Shown piece after piece: positions 15,626-24,669 of a DNA stretch of 56,735 bases; the first letter of the stretch is position 1, and each line of letters begins with the position of its first letter. A program made the position numbers and the translations under genes. This DNA is from Bacteroidota bacterium (GTDB taxonomy: Bacteria > Bacteroidota > Bacteroidia > Chitinophagales > Chitinophagaceae): assembly GCA_005789565.1 (NCBI GenBank), contig SXXL01000020.1, forward strand, positions 1-56,735, read 5' to 3'. Under the pieces are notes generated by a model. The model searched no databases and was not told where the DNA came from. It was given only the letters and a program-made list of their open reading frames with translations.

Positions 15626-16927
15626 ATGCCGCTACGTCTCTTACTGCTCCTGCTCTCTTTTCCGGTGATGCTGGTTTCGGCACAACCCACCGGCGATAAA
15701 GCCGTGCTCGAGGCCGAGCGCAAGGAGATCCAGCGCGAGTTGGACGAGATCCAAAAGCAATACGATCAGGTCAAATCACAGAAGAAGCAAACCCTGGGAC
15801 AATTGAACCTGCTCACACGCAAGATCCAATTGCAGGAGAAGTACCTGAATTCGATCAACCGCGAGATCCGCAGCCTGGAAGACAATATCTACCTCAGTGA
15901 AGTAGAGATCACTCGGCTCAACCGCCAACTCGATACCCTTCGTGTCCAATACGCCCGCAGCGTGGCCTATACGTATCGATACCGGAGCAATTACGATTAC
16001 ATCAATTTTATTTTCTCGGCCAGTAATTTCAACGATGCCCTCCGCCGAATGGATTACTTGCGAACCTATCGGTCCTACCGCGAGAAGCAAGTGGCTAACA
16101 TTGAAGGCCATCAGCGCCTCCTTGCCGCCCGAAAGAAAGAACAGCTGATCCGAAAAGATGAGAAGAATCAAGTACTCACCGTGCAGGCTAAGAAAGTAGC
16201 CGAGTTGGGTCAGGAAAGAAAACAAAAAGACGCGGTCGTCAACCAGCTCAAATCCAAAGAGCGGGAATTTCAAAAACAGATCGCCGCCAAGAAGAAACGT
16301 GATCGCGAGTTGCTCAATTCCATCAATGCCATCGTTCGCCGGGAGATCGAAGCGGCCCGTAAAAAGGCCGAGACCGAGGGAAAAACCAGTTCCATCAAGC
16401 CAACAGCCAACGAACCCGGACCAACCAATAAAGGAACCGGCGGCAGCGGTCCGCGTCGTACCGAACCCACCACCAAGCCCAATTATTTGGACCTGACCGC
16501 CCGTGACGTGGAGTTGAACAGTGGATTTCAAAACAACCGGGGACGGTTGCCCTGGCCGGTCGACAACGGCGTCGTCACCTCCAACTTTGGTCCCAATAAG
16601 ATCGAAAACACCCTGCTCACATTCGATAACCCGGGCATCTCCATTTCTACACCCAACGTCGGGATGTCAGTCAAGGCGATCTTCGACGGCGATGTGATCG
16701 GGGTTTTCAACCTGGGCGACGGCATGGCCGTCACTATCCGTCATGGTAAATACTTCACCACCTACAGCAACCTCACCAGTGTTACGGTTTCCAAAGGGGC
16801 CAGTGTCAAAACGGGGCAATCGATCGGTAAAACCGGTCGAAGCGAGGAGGGCGGTGGCGGACAGGTCGATCTGATCCTCATGGTGGAAACGACCAACATC
16901 GATCCCAAACCCTGGTTACGTCGGTAA
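15626..16927 (+). CDS. EnvC-like murein hydrolase activator (degenerate M23/LytM)
   Basis: 433 residues. Signal peptide (residues 1-20, VSAQ), long coiled coil about 25-125 and 150-235 rich in K/E/Q, a Pro/Thr/Gly linker about 250-290, and a LytM/M23 fold at about 305-433 (LPWPVDNGVVTSNFG onward). The zinc-site residues of active M23 peptidases appear lost: the usual H-x3-D is replaced in SNFGPNKIENTL, and the final HxH in VDLILMV. This matches EnvC-type activators, which switch on amidases during septum splitting rather than cut themselves. Its gene ends 4 bases from the convergent bshA. Confidence 0.9.
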   Translation: MPLRLLLLLLSFPVMLVSAQPTGDKAVLEAERKEIQRELDEIQKQYDQVKSQKKQTLGQLNLLTRKIQLQEKYLNSINREIRSLEDNIYLSEVEITRLNRQLDTLRVQYARSVAYTYRYRSNYDYINFIFSASNFNDALRRMDYLRTYRSYREKQVANIEGHQRLLAARKKEQLIRKDEKNQVLTVQAKKVAELGQERKQKDAVVNQLKSKEREFQKQIAAKKKRDRELLNSINAIVRREIEAARKKAETEGKTSSIKPTANEPGPTNKGTGGSGPRRTEPTTKPNYLDLTARDVELNSGFQNNRGRLPWPVDNGVVTSNFGPNKIENTLLTFDNPGISISTPNVGMSVKAIFDGDVIGVFNLGDGMAVTIRHGKYFTTYSNLTSVTVSKGASVKTGQSIGKTGRSEEGGGGQVDLILMVETTNIDPKPWLRR

Positions 16928-16931
16928 GAGG

Positions 16932-18068
16932 TTACTGATCCGCAGCGGCGGGCGCTACCATTCGGTATAGCGCTTCGTATTGCGGTAAGATGTGCTGGAT
17001 GTCAAATCGGGCCGCTTGTATTCGGGCCGCTTTCCGGAAACGTTCCAATTGAGCAGGGTCTTTCAACAGATCGATGGCATGTCGGCTCATCGATTCAATA
17101 TCTCCCACGGCACATGCATAGCCGGTCTCTCCGTCAAGATTGATCTCGGCCAGTCCGCCGACATTTGTACTGATCACCGGAACGCCGGCAGCCATCGCTT
17201 CCAAAGCAGCCAATCCGAAGCTTTCATATTCCGACGTGAGGAGGAACAGGTCGGCGATCGACAGGATGTCTTCGATCTGGTCCTGCTTGCCCACGAAACG
17301 CACACAATCGAATACGCCCAATTCCCGGCTCAGTTCTTCGGCGGTGCTGCGCTCGGGACCATCCCCGATGAACAACAGCTTGGCCGGCATGGCGGCCCGT
17401 ACGCCGGCAAAGATCCGCACCACGTCCGGTATGCGTTTGATCCGCCGAAAGTTCGAGGCATGTATCAGTATCTTCTCTCCCTTGGGGGCCAATACCTGGC
17501 GAAAGGCATCGATGGGCTTGCGTCGAAAACGGGACGTATCGACAAAGTTTTGGATCACGTGGATCGGCTTTTCGATGCGGAAATGATTCAAGGTCTCCTG
17601 ACGCAAATTTTCCGACACCGCCGTGATGGCATCGCTCTGGTTGATCGAGAACGTCACCACCGGCTCGTAGGTCTTATCCCTTCCCACAAGGGTGATATCC
17701 GTTCCGTGCAGCGTGGTGATCACCGGAATATTCTTGCCTTCGGTCTGCAGGATCTGTTTGGCCATGTACGCAGCCGAGGCGTGCGGGATCGCGTAATGCA
17801 CATGCAACAGGTCCAGCTCATGGTTTCGGATCACATCTACCATCGTGCTGGCCAGCGCCGTTTCGTAAGGCGGAAAATCGAACAAGGGATAGGTCGGTAC
17901 TTGTACCTCGTGATAAAAAAGATTGGGTAAGAATTCGGTCAACCGCACCGGCTGTTGGTAAGTGATGAAGTGCACGGCATGCCCTTCTTGGGCCAGGGCC
18001 TTGCCCAGCTCCGTGGCCAGCACGCCCGAGCCCCCAAAGGTGGGGTAACAAACGATTCCGATGCGCAT
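16932..18068 (-). CDS. bshA: N-acetyl-alpha-D-glucosaminyl L-malate synthase (bacillithiol step 1)
   Basis: 378 residues from the ATG at 18068 (MRIGIVCYP). An upstream in-frame TTG lies at the -7 box and is not used. This is a GT4 glycosyltransferase that joins UDP-GlcNAc and L-malate as the first step of bacillithiol synthesis. Visible features are CYPTFGGSGVLATELG at 6-21, VHYAIPHASAAYMAKQ, TLHGTDIT, SNFRRIKR, and the EX7E-type donor site ESFGLAALEAMAAGVPVI. Bacillithiol is the low-molecular-weight thiol of many Bacteroidetes, so this links to redox and possibly to the persulfide chemistry of the sulfur cluster upstream; that link is inference. It is divergent from the M28 peptidase gene. 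Confidence 0.95.
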   Translation of the reverse strand: MRIGIVCYPTFGGSGVLATELGKALAQEGHAVHFITYQQPVRLTEFLPNLFYHEVQVPTYPLFDFPPYETALASTMVDVIRNHELDLLHVHYAIPHASAAYMAKQILQTEGKNIPVITTLHGTDITLVGRDKTYEPVVTFSINQSDAITAVSENLRQETLNHFRIEKPIHVIQNFVDTSRFRRKPIDAFRQVLAPKGEKILIHASNFRRIKRIPDVVRIFAGVRAAMPAKLLFIGDGPERSTAEELSRELGVFDCVRFVGKQDQIEDILSIADLFLLTSEYESFGLAALEAMAAGVPVISTNVGGLAEINLDGETGYACAVGDIESMSRHAIDLLKDPAQLERFRKAARIQAARFDIQHILPQYEALYRMVAPAAADQ

Positions 18069-18080
18069 AAGAAAGGGGGA

Positions 18081-18088
18081 CAAAGTTA
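18081..18088 (-). promoter_or_regulatory. -7 box TAACTTTG for bshA
   Basis: Full TAnnTTTG match on the minus strand, ending 12 bases before the bshA ATG. This supports the start at 18068. Confidence 0.55.
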
Positions 18089-18116
18089 GCCCTTTTCACG
18101 CCCCCGATCCATTTCC

Positions 18117-18124
18117 TATCTTTA
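18117..18124 (+). promoter_or_regulatory. -7 box TATCTTTA for the M28 peptidase
   Basis: One mismatch to TAnnTTTG, 12 bases before the ATG. A CTTTTC element lies about 20 bases upstream, near the -33 position. It is divergent from the bshA box 28 bases away. Confidence 0.45.
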
Positions 18125-18136
18125 AAAGAAAAACGC

Positions 18137-19495
18137 ATGAAGCACCTGCTTGCTGCCCTTTTGATGCTGGCCACCGGTAGTCTTTTCGCCCAATCGGATT
18201 CCGCCCAACTCCGAAAACTGGCTCAAGAGATCTTGACCAACAGCCAGGCCTACAACAATCTGCGGGTGCTGACCCAAGAGATCGGCGGTCGGTTGGCCGG
18301 TTCGCCGCAAATGTATTTGGCGGAGGACTGGGGATCCAAGGCCCTGCAAATTGCCGGTGCTCATTCCGTTTGGAAACAAGCTTGCCTGGTGCCGCATTGG
18401 GTGCGTGGCGGCGAGGATAAGGCCACGGCGATCACGCCTGCCGGTAAGCGGAAGTTGGATGTTGTGGCTCTGGGCAATAGCCTGGGCACCGATAAAAAAG
18501 GATTGAAAGCACCTGTGCTCCTGGTGCACTCGTTCGATGAACTGGAATCCAAAAAAGAGCAGGTAAAAGGGAAGATCGTTTTTTATAATTATCCCTTTAA
18601 TAATACGATGGTGCGCACCTTCGAGGCCTATGGCGATGCGAGTAAGTACCGCGGACAAGGTCCCTCCCGCGCCGCTCAATACGGTGCCGTAGGCGTGATC
18701 GTGCGCAGCATGAGTCACAGTACCGATAACCATCCGCACACGGGTGCTACCCGATACGACACGAATTATGCCAAGATCCCGGCGGTGGCGATCGGACTCC
18801 GCGATGCCGATTGGTTGGCAGCGCAATTGGGTGCGGCGGCCGTGGAGGTATCGATGCAGACCCATGGCCATTTTCTGCCCGACAAACAGGGGCACAACAT
18901 CATTGGCGAGCTCAAGGGAACGGAGTTTCCCAACGAGATCATTACGGTGGGCGGACACCTCGATAGCTGGGACAACTGCGAAGGGGCGCACGACGATGGT
19001 GCCGGTTGCGTACAAACCATCGAAGTACTCCGGGCTTTTCGTTCGATTGGTTATCAACCCAAGCGCACCATTCGGTTTGTATTATTTGCCAATGAGGAGA
19101 ACGGCCTGCGCGGCGGCAACAAATACGCCGAAGAAGCCAAGGCTAAAGGAGAAAAGCATGTATTCGCACTGGAATCGGATGCGGGCGGATTCACGCCCCG
19201 TGGATTCGGTTTTACCATGAGCGAGGAACAGTTTCAGAAAGTGAGTACCTGGCGCTCCTTGATTGCGCCCTATGGTTGCAGCGAATTTTCGATGGGCGGT
19301 GGAGGCGCTGATATTGGTCCCCTGAACCGAACCTTCAAAACCCCGCTGGCTGGACTACAACCCGATTCTCAACGCTATTTCGATTATCACCACGCGCGCA
19401 ACGATACGTTTGAAGCGGTCAATAAACGCGAACTGGAACTTGGCGCGGTGAACATGGCGGCCCTGATCTGGTTGGTCGATCGGTACGGACTTTAG
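18137..19495 (+). CDS. Secreted M28 family metallopeptidase with PA domain
   Basis: 452 residues with a Sec signal (MKHLLAALLMLATGSLFAQ). A protease-associated insert spans about residues 110-230, then the M28 di-zinc core: GGHLDSWDN (His, Asp), HDDGAGC, FANEENGLRGG (catalytic Glu pair), ESDAGG and FDYHHARNDTF (last His ligand). Probably an aminopeptidase or carboxypeptidase (glutamate carboxypeptidase-like) acting in the periplasm or outside the cell. There is no C-terminal sorting domain. The gene is divergent from bshA (68 bases between starts) and its stop overlaps the convergent M1 peptidase gene by 4 bases. Confidence 0.93.
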   Translation: MKHLLAALLMLATGSLFAQSDSAQLRKLAQEILTNSQAYNNLRVLTQEIGGRLAGSPQMYLAEDWGSKALQIAGAHSVWKQACLVPHWVRGGEDKATAITPAGKRKLDVVALGNSLGTDKKGLKAPVLLVHSFDELESKKEQVKGKIVFYNYPFNNTMVRTFEAYGDASKYRGQGPSRAAQYGAVGVIVRSMSHSTDNHPHTGATRYDTNYAKIPAVAIGLRDADWLAAQLGAAAVEVSMQTHGHFLPDKQGHNIIGELKGTEFPNEIITVGGHLDSWDNCEGAHDDGAGCVQTIEVLRAFRSIGYQPKRTIRFVLFANEENGLRGGNKYAEEAKAKGEKHVFALESDAGGFTPRGFGFTMSEEQFQKVSTWRSLIAPYGCSEFSMGGGGADIGPLNRTFKTPLAGLQPDSQRYFDYHHARNDTFEAVNKRELELGAVNMAALIWLVDRYGL

Positions 19496-21453
19496 CGGAT
19501 GCCCATTAGTTTTTTGGTGGCCACTTGTCCCTTTCCGCTGAGTCGGATCAGATAGAATCCGGTGGCGGGTAAGGGCTCGAGCAGGCTTTGTGTTTGTCCG
19601 CTTGCAACAGACATGGTGCGGATCGGTCTGCCTTGAGCATCGATCACCTGTAGGGTCTGGAATACACGGGGCGGATATTGCAGGCGATAAGGGCCTGGTC
19701 CGGGGTTGGGACTCAGTTTTACATCACTGCTACGATCGACCGCCGCGGGCAAAGCCGTCGTGATCGAGCCGGTCTTATTGATGACCCAGTTGTTCGGATC
19801 CACCACAACACCCGTTGGCGTTCGGTTACTGCGGAACTTGAAGGTCTGGTTATTGAATTGCTGTTGCACCCGCACCGTGGTATCGCCGCTGGCCGTTTGT
19901 ATGGTGAATTCGTAGGCCCCTTTAAAGAACGGCGTTACCGAACCGGCGCTGACGGTCTGGTTCACGTAGAGTACGAGGCTGTCGCCTTGCTTGGAGTAAT
20001 CGACGTTGAAGGTTGGATAGCCCTCTCCATAATACCACTGATTGAAAAAATCGCTCAAGTTCTTGCCGGAGATGGCCTGGGCCACGTTCTGAAAATCGGT
20101 GGCACTCGCAAAACTGTTCTGGTATTGTTGTTGGAATTGCTGCAGGATCTGAAAGAACTGGTTGTCGTTCCCGATCTCAAAGCGCAGGGTATGCACGATC
20201 GCGGCGCCTTTGTTGTAGGAGAGTCGACTACTGAAAATGCGGTTCTCGTCATACACGCTGCTGTTGGGCACATAGACGGAGCCGTTGGCCACGCTCATGA
20301 TATTGGTGTGCAGGGAATTCATGTACGAGGCGGCGGTGGTGGTGTACAACGCGGGCAGTTTTTCCATGGTCAGGTACTCCGAATACGTCGCAAATCCCTC
20401 ATTCAGCCAGATGTCGTTCCAACTGGCACAGGTCACATTGTCCCCAAACCACTGATGGGCCAGTTCGTGTGCGATCAGCGAGGTTCCGAAGCTGGCCATG
20501 GTGCTCATGGTCTGGTGTTCCATCCCGCCTCCGATGCTGGCCTGTGCGTGTCCGTATTTTTCATTTTTGAAGGGATACAGCCCGTACAGCTCGCTGAGCT
20601 TCTCGATCATGGTCGGTGTTTTGTCGAGGTTGGGTTTGTTCGTGGCGAGGTAGGAGGCATTATCGGCGATGTAATGTTGGATCAGGATGGAGTCCGGTGC
20701 CATGGCAGCCGGTTTCGCGTAGTTAAGGTATTCCTGATAATTTCCCACAGCAATACTGGGGAGATAATAGTTCTGCGGATACCGGGTCTTCCAACGGTAT
20801 TGTTTTTTACCATTCGGTAAGGTGAGGGTTTCGGTGAGCAATCCGTTCGAGCCCACCCGGTTGATCGCGGAGGTGGTGACCCAGATCTCGGCGGAGTCGA
20901 TCTTGTCGTTCAGGAATTGCTTGATCGGGAACCATTCGCGGGCTTGATAGCTTTCAGACAACGTGGCCGTGTAGGAAAGTCCGGTGGTCGTAGACGTGCC
21001 GGCAAATACGCCACCCGAGCCGCCTGTTCCACGGTAGTAGATCAACGCGTCGACCGAGGCGTTGGGCACCAGCGCGGGGCTGAGGGGAATGAAAACGTGA
21101 TCGGCCGACTGACTGAAATTCGTGCGTTTGACACCGTTGATGAAGACGGAGTCGACCGTCATATTTCCTTTCAATTCACAAATGAATGAGTCGAGTGTTT
21201 GTTGAACCACCGAACGCGTCAGGGCCGAGCCACTGATGTTTCGGTTGTTGGCCTCCACGCTGATGTCGAGCTTCAAATACCGAAGATCATATTTGTTCAT
21301 GGAGGGATACTGGTAATAGGCGATGCGGGCGGCGGGCAGGGCCGGATGGGCGCATTTCTCCCGGCATTCGATCGAGAGACCATCGTCGGGGGCCTGGGCG
21401 AATCCGAAATGGGAGAGCAGGCAGGCACCTAATAAAAAGAAGTATCGACTCAT
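19492..21453 (-). CDS. M1 family metallopeptidase with type IX secretion sorting domain
   Basis: 653 residues with a signal peptide (residues 1-19, GFAQ). The M1 beta-saddle domain comes first, then the catalytic core with the exopeptidase motif GGMEHQ and the zinc motif HELAHQWFGDN followed by WLNEGFATYSE. A Tyr for the transition state is expected in the SYNKGAAIVH region. The last 75 or so residues (VKLSPNPGPGPYRL to the KKLMGIR end) match a type A T9SS C-terminal sorting domain, so the protein is likely exported by T9SS and trimmed by PorU. An aminopeptidase for external peptides is the likely role. A -7 box (TACCTTTA) lies 6 bases before its ATG. Confidence 0.94.
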   Translation of the reverse strand: MSRYFFLLGACLLSHFGFAQAPDDGLSIECREKCAHPALPAARIAYYQYPSMNKYDLRYLKLDISVEANNRNISGSALTRSVVQQTLDSFICELKGNMTVDSVFINGVKRTNFSQSADHVFIPLSPALVPNASVDALIYYRGTGGSGGVFAGTSTTTGLSYTATLSESYQAREWFPIKQFLNDKIDSAEIWVTTSAINRVGSNGLLTETLTLPNGKKQYRWKTRYPQNYYLPSIAVGNYQEYLNYAKPAAMAPDSILIQHYIADNASYLATNKPNLDKTPTMIEKLSELYGLYPFKNEKYGHAQASIGGGMEHQTMSTMASFGTSLIAHELAHQWFGDNVTCASWNDIWLNEGFATYSEYLTMEKLPALYTTTAASYMNSLHTNIMSVANGSVYVPNSSVYDENRIFSSRLSYNKGAAIVHTLRFEIGNDNQFFQILQQFQQQYQNSFASATDFQNVAQAISGKNLSDFFNQWYYGEGYPTFNVDYSKQGDSLVLYVNQTVSAGSVTPFFKGAYEFTIQTASGDTTVRVQQQFNNQTFKFRSNRTPTGVVVDPNNWVINKTGSITTALPAAVDRSSDVKLSPNPGPGPYRLQYPPRVFQTLQVIDAQGRPIRTMSVASGQTQSLLEPLPATGFYLIRLSGKGQVATKKLMGIR

Positions 21454-21459
21454 AAAAAG

Positions 21460-21467
21460 TAAAGGTA
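21460..21467 (-). promoter_or_regulatory. -7 box TACCTTTA, 6 nt before the M1 peptidase ATG
   Basis: One mismatch to TAnnTTTG. It lies in the 21-base gap after argH, so the M1 gene can be transcribed separately from the arginine operon. The short spacing predicts a very short or absent leader. Confidence 0.42.
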
Positions 21468-21474
21468 GCCAACC

Positions 21475-22812
21475 TTACTCACCTGTCAGCAACCGTTGGA
21501 TCTGTAATTGGATAAGCTGGAACGGAAAGCGGTCCCTGACCAGCTGATACTGCTGCGCGATCTCCCGGTTACAAAGGTTGCCGATGCTTCCTTCATGGGT
21601 GTGGGCGATCTTTTTGGGTGCAGTGAAATTGCCGGCCTCGATCGAACGGCCTACTTGTTTATACGCATCCCGGAACGGAACGCCGGTTTTTACCAATTGG
21701 TTAACCGCCTCCACACTGAACAGGTGATCGAATTGAGGATTGGTCAGAATGTCCTTTTTGATCAACGCTTGCTGTAACATCATCCCGGCGATGTTCAGGC
21801 AATCCCTTAATTCCTCAAAAGCCGGAAATAGATTCTCTTTCAGGAGTTGCAGGTCGCGGTGATAACCGGATGGCAGGTTGGTGGTAATGAGTTGAATCTC
21901 GTTAGGCAGCGCTTTGATGCGATTGCAACGGGCCCGGATCAGCTCGAATACATCGGGATTTTTTTTGTGCGGCATGATCGAGCTCCCCGTGGTCAAGTCA
22001 TCCGGAAAGGCCAGAAAGCCAAATTGCGGGTTGAGGTATAAGCAGATATCCATGCTCATCCTGCCAAGTGTATCGGCAACATTCGATAAGGCTTGGGCCA
22101 CAATGCGCTCTGTTTTTCCTCTGCCCATTTGGGCATTCACCACATTATAACTCAAGGTGTCAAAACCTAGCAATTCAGTCGTATACGTTCGGTCGATCGG
22201 AAAGGAAGAGCCGTATCCGGCCGCGGAGCCAAGCGGGTTTTTATTGACGATGCGGTAAGCAGCCTCTAGGGTGATCAGGTCATCGGCCAAACTTTCAGCG
22301 TAGGCACCAAACCAAAGGCCGAACGAGGAGGGCATGGCCAATTGTAAGTGCGTATAACCCGGCAGCAGATCGCCTTGATGTGCCTCGCTTTTTTCCTGCA
22401 AGAGTTGAAACAGCCGATCCATTTGCAATACGATGGCTTCCAATTGTTCCCGAAGGAATAACCGGATATCGAGTAATGCCTGATCGTTCCGGCTACGTGC
22501 CGCGTGGATCTTTTTGCCCAGGTCGCCCAATTGTTCTGTCAGCATCATTTCCACTTGCGAGTGTACATCCTCTACATCTTCTGCAAGGGTGAATTGACCC
22601 GCTTGGATATTCTCGTGGATCTTTTGAAGGGTCTCGCGCAGGGTATGCCATTCTTCTTTGCTGAGTAATCCGATCCGTTCCAACATTTGGATATGGGCGA
22701 GGGAGCCGACCACATCCTGTGCGGCCAGGTATTGGTCCATCATTCGATCCTTACCTGCGGTGAACTGGTGCACAGCCGGTTGACTAGTGGTGTCTTTTTG
22801 CCAAAGTTTCAT
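21475..22812 (-). CDS. argH: Argininosuccinate lyase
   Basis: 445 residues of the fumarase/aspartase superfamily. It splits argininosuccinate into arginine and fumarate, the last step of arginine synthesis. Visible features are the N-terminal LWQKDTT, DVHSQVEMMLTEQLGDLGKKIHAARSRNDQ with the catalytic-site SRND, TH-LQ region near 156-160, and the superfamily signature GSSIMPHKKNPD near 282-293. Active sites form between subunits of a tetramer. It is the last gene of the arginine operon; its ATG overlaps the argE stop by 4 bases. Confidence 0.97.
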   Translation of the reverse strand: MKLWQKDTTSQPAVHQFTAGKDRMMDQYLAAQDVVGSLAHIQMLERIGLLSKEEWHTLRETLQKIHENIQAGQFTLAEDVEDVHSQVEMMLTEQLGDLGKKIHAARSRNDQALLDIRLFLREQLEAIVLQMDRLFQLLQEKSEAHQGDLLPGYTHLQLAMPSSFGLWFGAYAESLADDLITLEAAYRIVNKNPLGSAAGYGSSFPIDRTYTTELLGFDTLSYNVVNAQMGRGKTERIVAQALSNVADTLGRMSMDICLYLNPQFGFLAFPDDLTTGSSIMPHKKNPDVFELIRARCNRIKALPNEIQLITTNLPSGYHRDLQLLKENLFPAFEELRDCLNIAGMMLQQALIKKDILTNPQFDHLFSVEAVNQLVKTGVPFRDAYKQVGRSIEAGNFTAPKKIAHTHEGSIGNLCNREIAQQYQLVRDRFPFQLIQLQIQRLLTGE

Positions 22813-23891
22813 TTGTGCGATTGCTGTAGGTGATCGATGAGGTGGATATAATGATCGATGCCTTCGCGGATCTCCCCCGTATAAATATACTCATCGGAGG
22901 AGTGACTTCGGGCTGAATCCCCCGGTCCCGTTTTCAGGGCCGGGAATGGCATCAGTGCTTTATCGGAGGTGGTGGGCGATCCGTACATTTTCCGGCCGTT
23001 TGCCACCCCGGCTTGCACGAGTGGGTGGTGGATGGGTATGGAGCTGGCACGAAGACGGATACTACGGGGCGTCACGGTAGCGTGAAGGTTTTTACGGATT
23101 TCCTCCAGGATCTCCTCGTGTGTATAGCATTCATTCGTTCGTACATCCACCACAAACCTACATTCCGCCGGAATAATGTTGTGAGCCCGGTTGGCAGTTT
23201 CTATTACGGTAACTGTCATTTTGCAGGCACCCAGCAACTCTGAAAGGTGCTTAAATTGGTGTTGCCGGATCCATTGTATATCATCCATCGCCACTTCCAA
23301 GGCATTGACCCCTTCGTTTCGAGCCGCGTGTCCGGCTTTGCCTTTCACCACACAGTCCAATACCATCAATCCCCGCTCGGCAACTGCTAGGTCTAATCCG
23401 GTCGGTTCGCCCACCAGGGCACAGTCGATTTTGGATAATTGGGGTAGGATTCGTTCAATTCCTTCCGAACCGGAGATCTCTTCCTCCGCGGTAGCTGCAA
23501 TCAGTAGGTTATAGGACAGGTCGGAACGGGCGTAAAAATGTTGAAATGCCGCGATCAGTGCCACCAAACACCCTCCGGCATCGTTGCTCCCGAGACCATA
23601 TAGCTTTCCGTCCTCGATTGTGGCTGTGAATGGATCACGGGTGTACCCGGGATTGGGCTTCACGGTGTCGTGATGCGAATTCAACAGTAGCGTAGGATTT
23701 GCGGGATTGAAGTATTTGTTTCGGGCGATCACATTATTCCCGATTCGCTCGGGAATGATGCCATGCGACAGAAAGAAATTTTCTAAGATGTCGGCCGTCG
23801 CCGACTCCTCCCGGCTGAACGAGGGGGTTTGGATCAGCGACTGTAAAAGTACGATCGACTCTAAGTATAATATATTGTGTTCCTCACTCAT
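22809..23891 (-). CDS. argE: M20 family N-acyl-ornithine deacylase (ArgE-type)
   Basis: 360 residues from the ATG at 23891 (MSEEHNIL), which overlaps the argB stop by 8 bases; an upstream ATG at 23918 would overlap argB further and adds non-conserved residues. M20 di-zinc motifs are seen: NSHHDTVKP (about residue 70), LGSNDAGGCL, the catalytic ATAEEEISGSEG and LVGEPTGLDL. In this operon it should remove the acyl group from N-acyl-ornithine or N-acyl-citrulline. Since the carbamoyltransferase here is of the succinyl/acetylornithine type, the natural substrate is probably N-succinyl- or N-acetyl-citrulline. Confidence 0.9.
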   Translation of the reverse strand: MSEEHNILYLESIVLLQSLIQTPSFSREESATADILENFFLSHGIIPERIGNNVIARNKYFNPANPTLLLNSHHDTVKPNPGYTRDPFTATIEDGKLYGLGSNDAGGCLVALIAAFQHFYARSDLSYNLLIAATAEEEISGSEGIERILPQLSKIDCALVGEPTGLDLAVAERGLMVLDCVVKGKAGHAARNEGVNALEVAMDDIQWIRQHQFKHLSELLGACKMTVTVIETANRAHNIIPAECRFVVDVRTNECYTHEEILEEIRKNLHATVTPRSIRLRASSIPIHHPLVQAGVANGRKMYGSPTTSDKALMPFPALKTGPGDSARSHSSDEYIYTGEIREGIDHYIHLIDHLQQSHK

Positions 23892-24669
23892 GTAATAGGG
23901 TGGTGCCGGATTTTCCATTCAATAGGTCGGTCAGTTGATCGGCTTTGCCGATGATCACCTTGGTGACGCCTCCGCTAAGCGCGGTAAAGGCATTGTCTAA
24001 TTTCGGGATCATGCCGTCACTCACAACGCCATTCGCACGAAGTGCCTCATATTCGGTTCGACTGATTCGGTTGATTACGGAACGCTCGTCATGCCGGTTG
24101 CGTAATACACCCGCTTTCTCAAAGCCAAAGACCAAGGTGGTTTGGTAAAACCCACTGAGCGCAACCGCAATCGATTGGGCGAGGGTATCGGCATTGGTAT
24201 TGAATAGCTGTCCTGCCCCGTCGTGCGTGATCGGGGCCATCACGGGCAGGTAGCCACTTTGCAGCAGTTCATCCAATCCTCCTGCGTTTACGTTCGTGAT
24301 ATCTCCGACGAAGCCATAATCCATTTTTGGGTGTACCCGTTTTTTAGCTCGGACCAGATCGCCATCGGCACCCGTCAAGCCGATGGCTTTTTTCCCCTGG
24401 GCTTGAAGTTGAGCGACCAATTGCTTGTTGATGGTTCCGGCATAGACTTGTACAACAACTTCAAGCGTGCTGGCATCCGTAACGCGTCGACCCTCGATCA
24501 TTTTCGTCTCGATGCCCAACTGTTCACTCATGCGCGTGGCGACTTTACCACCCCCATGTACCACTATCACCGGCATATCGATCGCTGCCAGCGATTGTGC
24601 AAATCGTTGCAGCGTGACGGGGTCGTCTATGACTTGCCCTCCAATCTTTATGATCAGTAACTCGCTCAT
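23884..24669 (-). CDS. argB: N-acetylglutamate kinase (acyl-glutamate kinase)
   Basis: 261 residues from the ATG at 24669 (MSELLIIKIGG). Amino acid kinase fold: KIGGQVIDD near 8-16, VVHGGGKVATRM near 35-46, and nucleotide/substrate parts GLTGADGDLVRAKKR and NTNADTLAQSIA. It phosphorylates the gamma carboxyl of N-acyl-glutamate, the second step of arginine synthesis. There is no N-terminal extension of the arginine-sensitive hexameric type, so feedback inhibition at this enzyme is not expected. It overlaps argF' (4 bases) and argE (8 bases). Confidence 0.96.
   Translation of the reverse strand: MSELLIIKIGGQVIDDPVTLQRFAQSLAAIDMPVIVVHGGGKVATRMSEQLGIETKMIEGRRVTDASTLEVVVQVYAGTINKQLVAQLQAQGKKAIGLTGADGDLVRAKKRVHPKMDYGFVGDITNVNAGGLDELLQSGYLPVMAPITHDGAGQLFNTNADTLAQSIAVALSGFYQTTLVFGFEKAGVLRNRHDERSVINRISRTEYEALRANGVVSDGMIPKLDNAFTALSGGVTKVIIGKADQLTDLLNGKSGTTLLHE

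Noticed and set aside
19678-20820. 380-codon plus-strand ORF opposite the M1 peptidase
   Set aside because: An antisense shadow with no recognisable motif or conserved neighbour logic.
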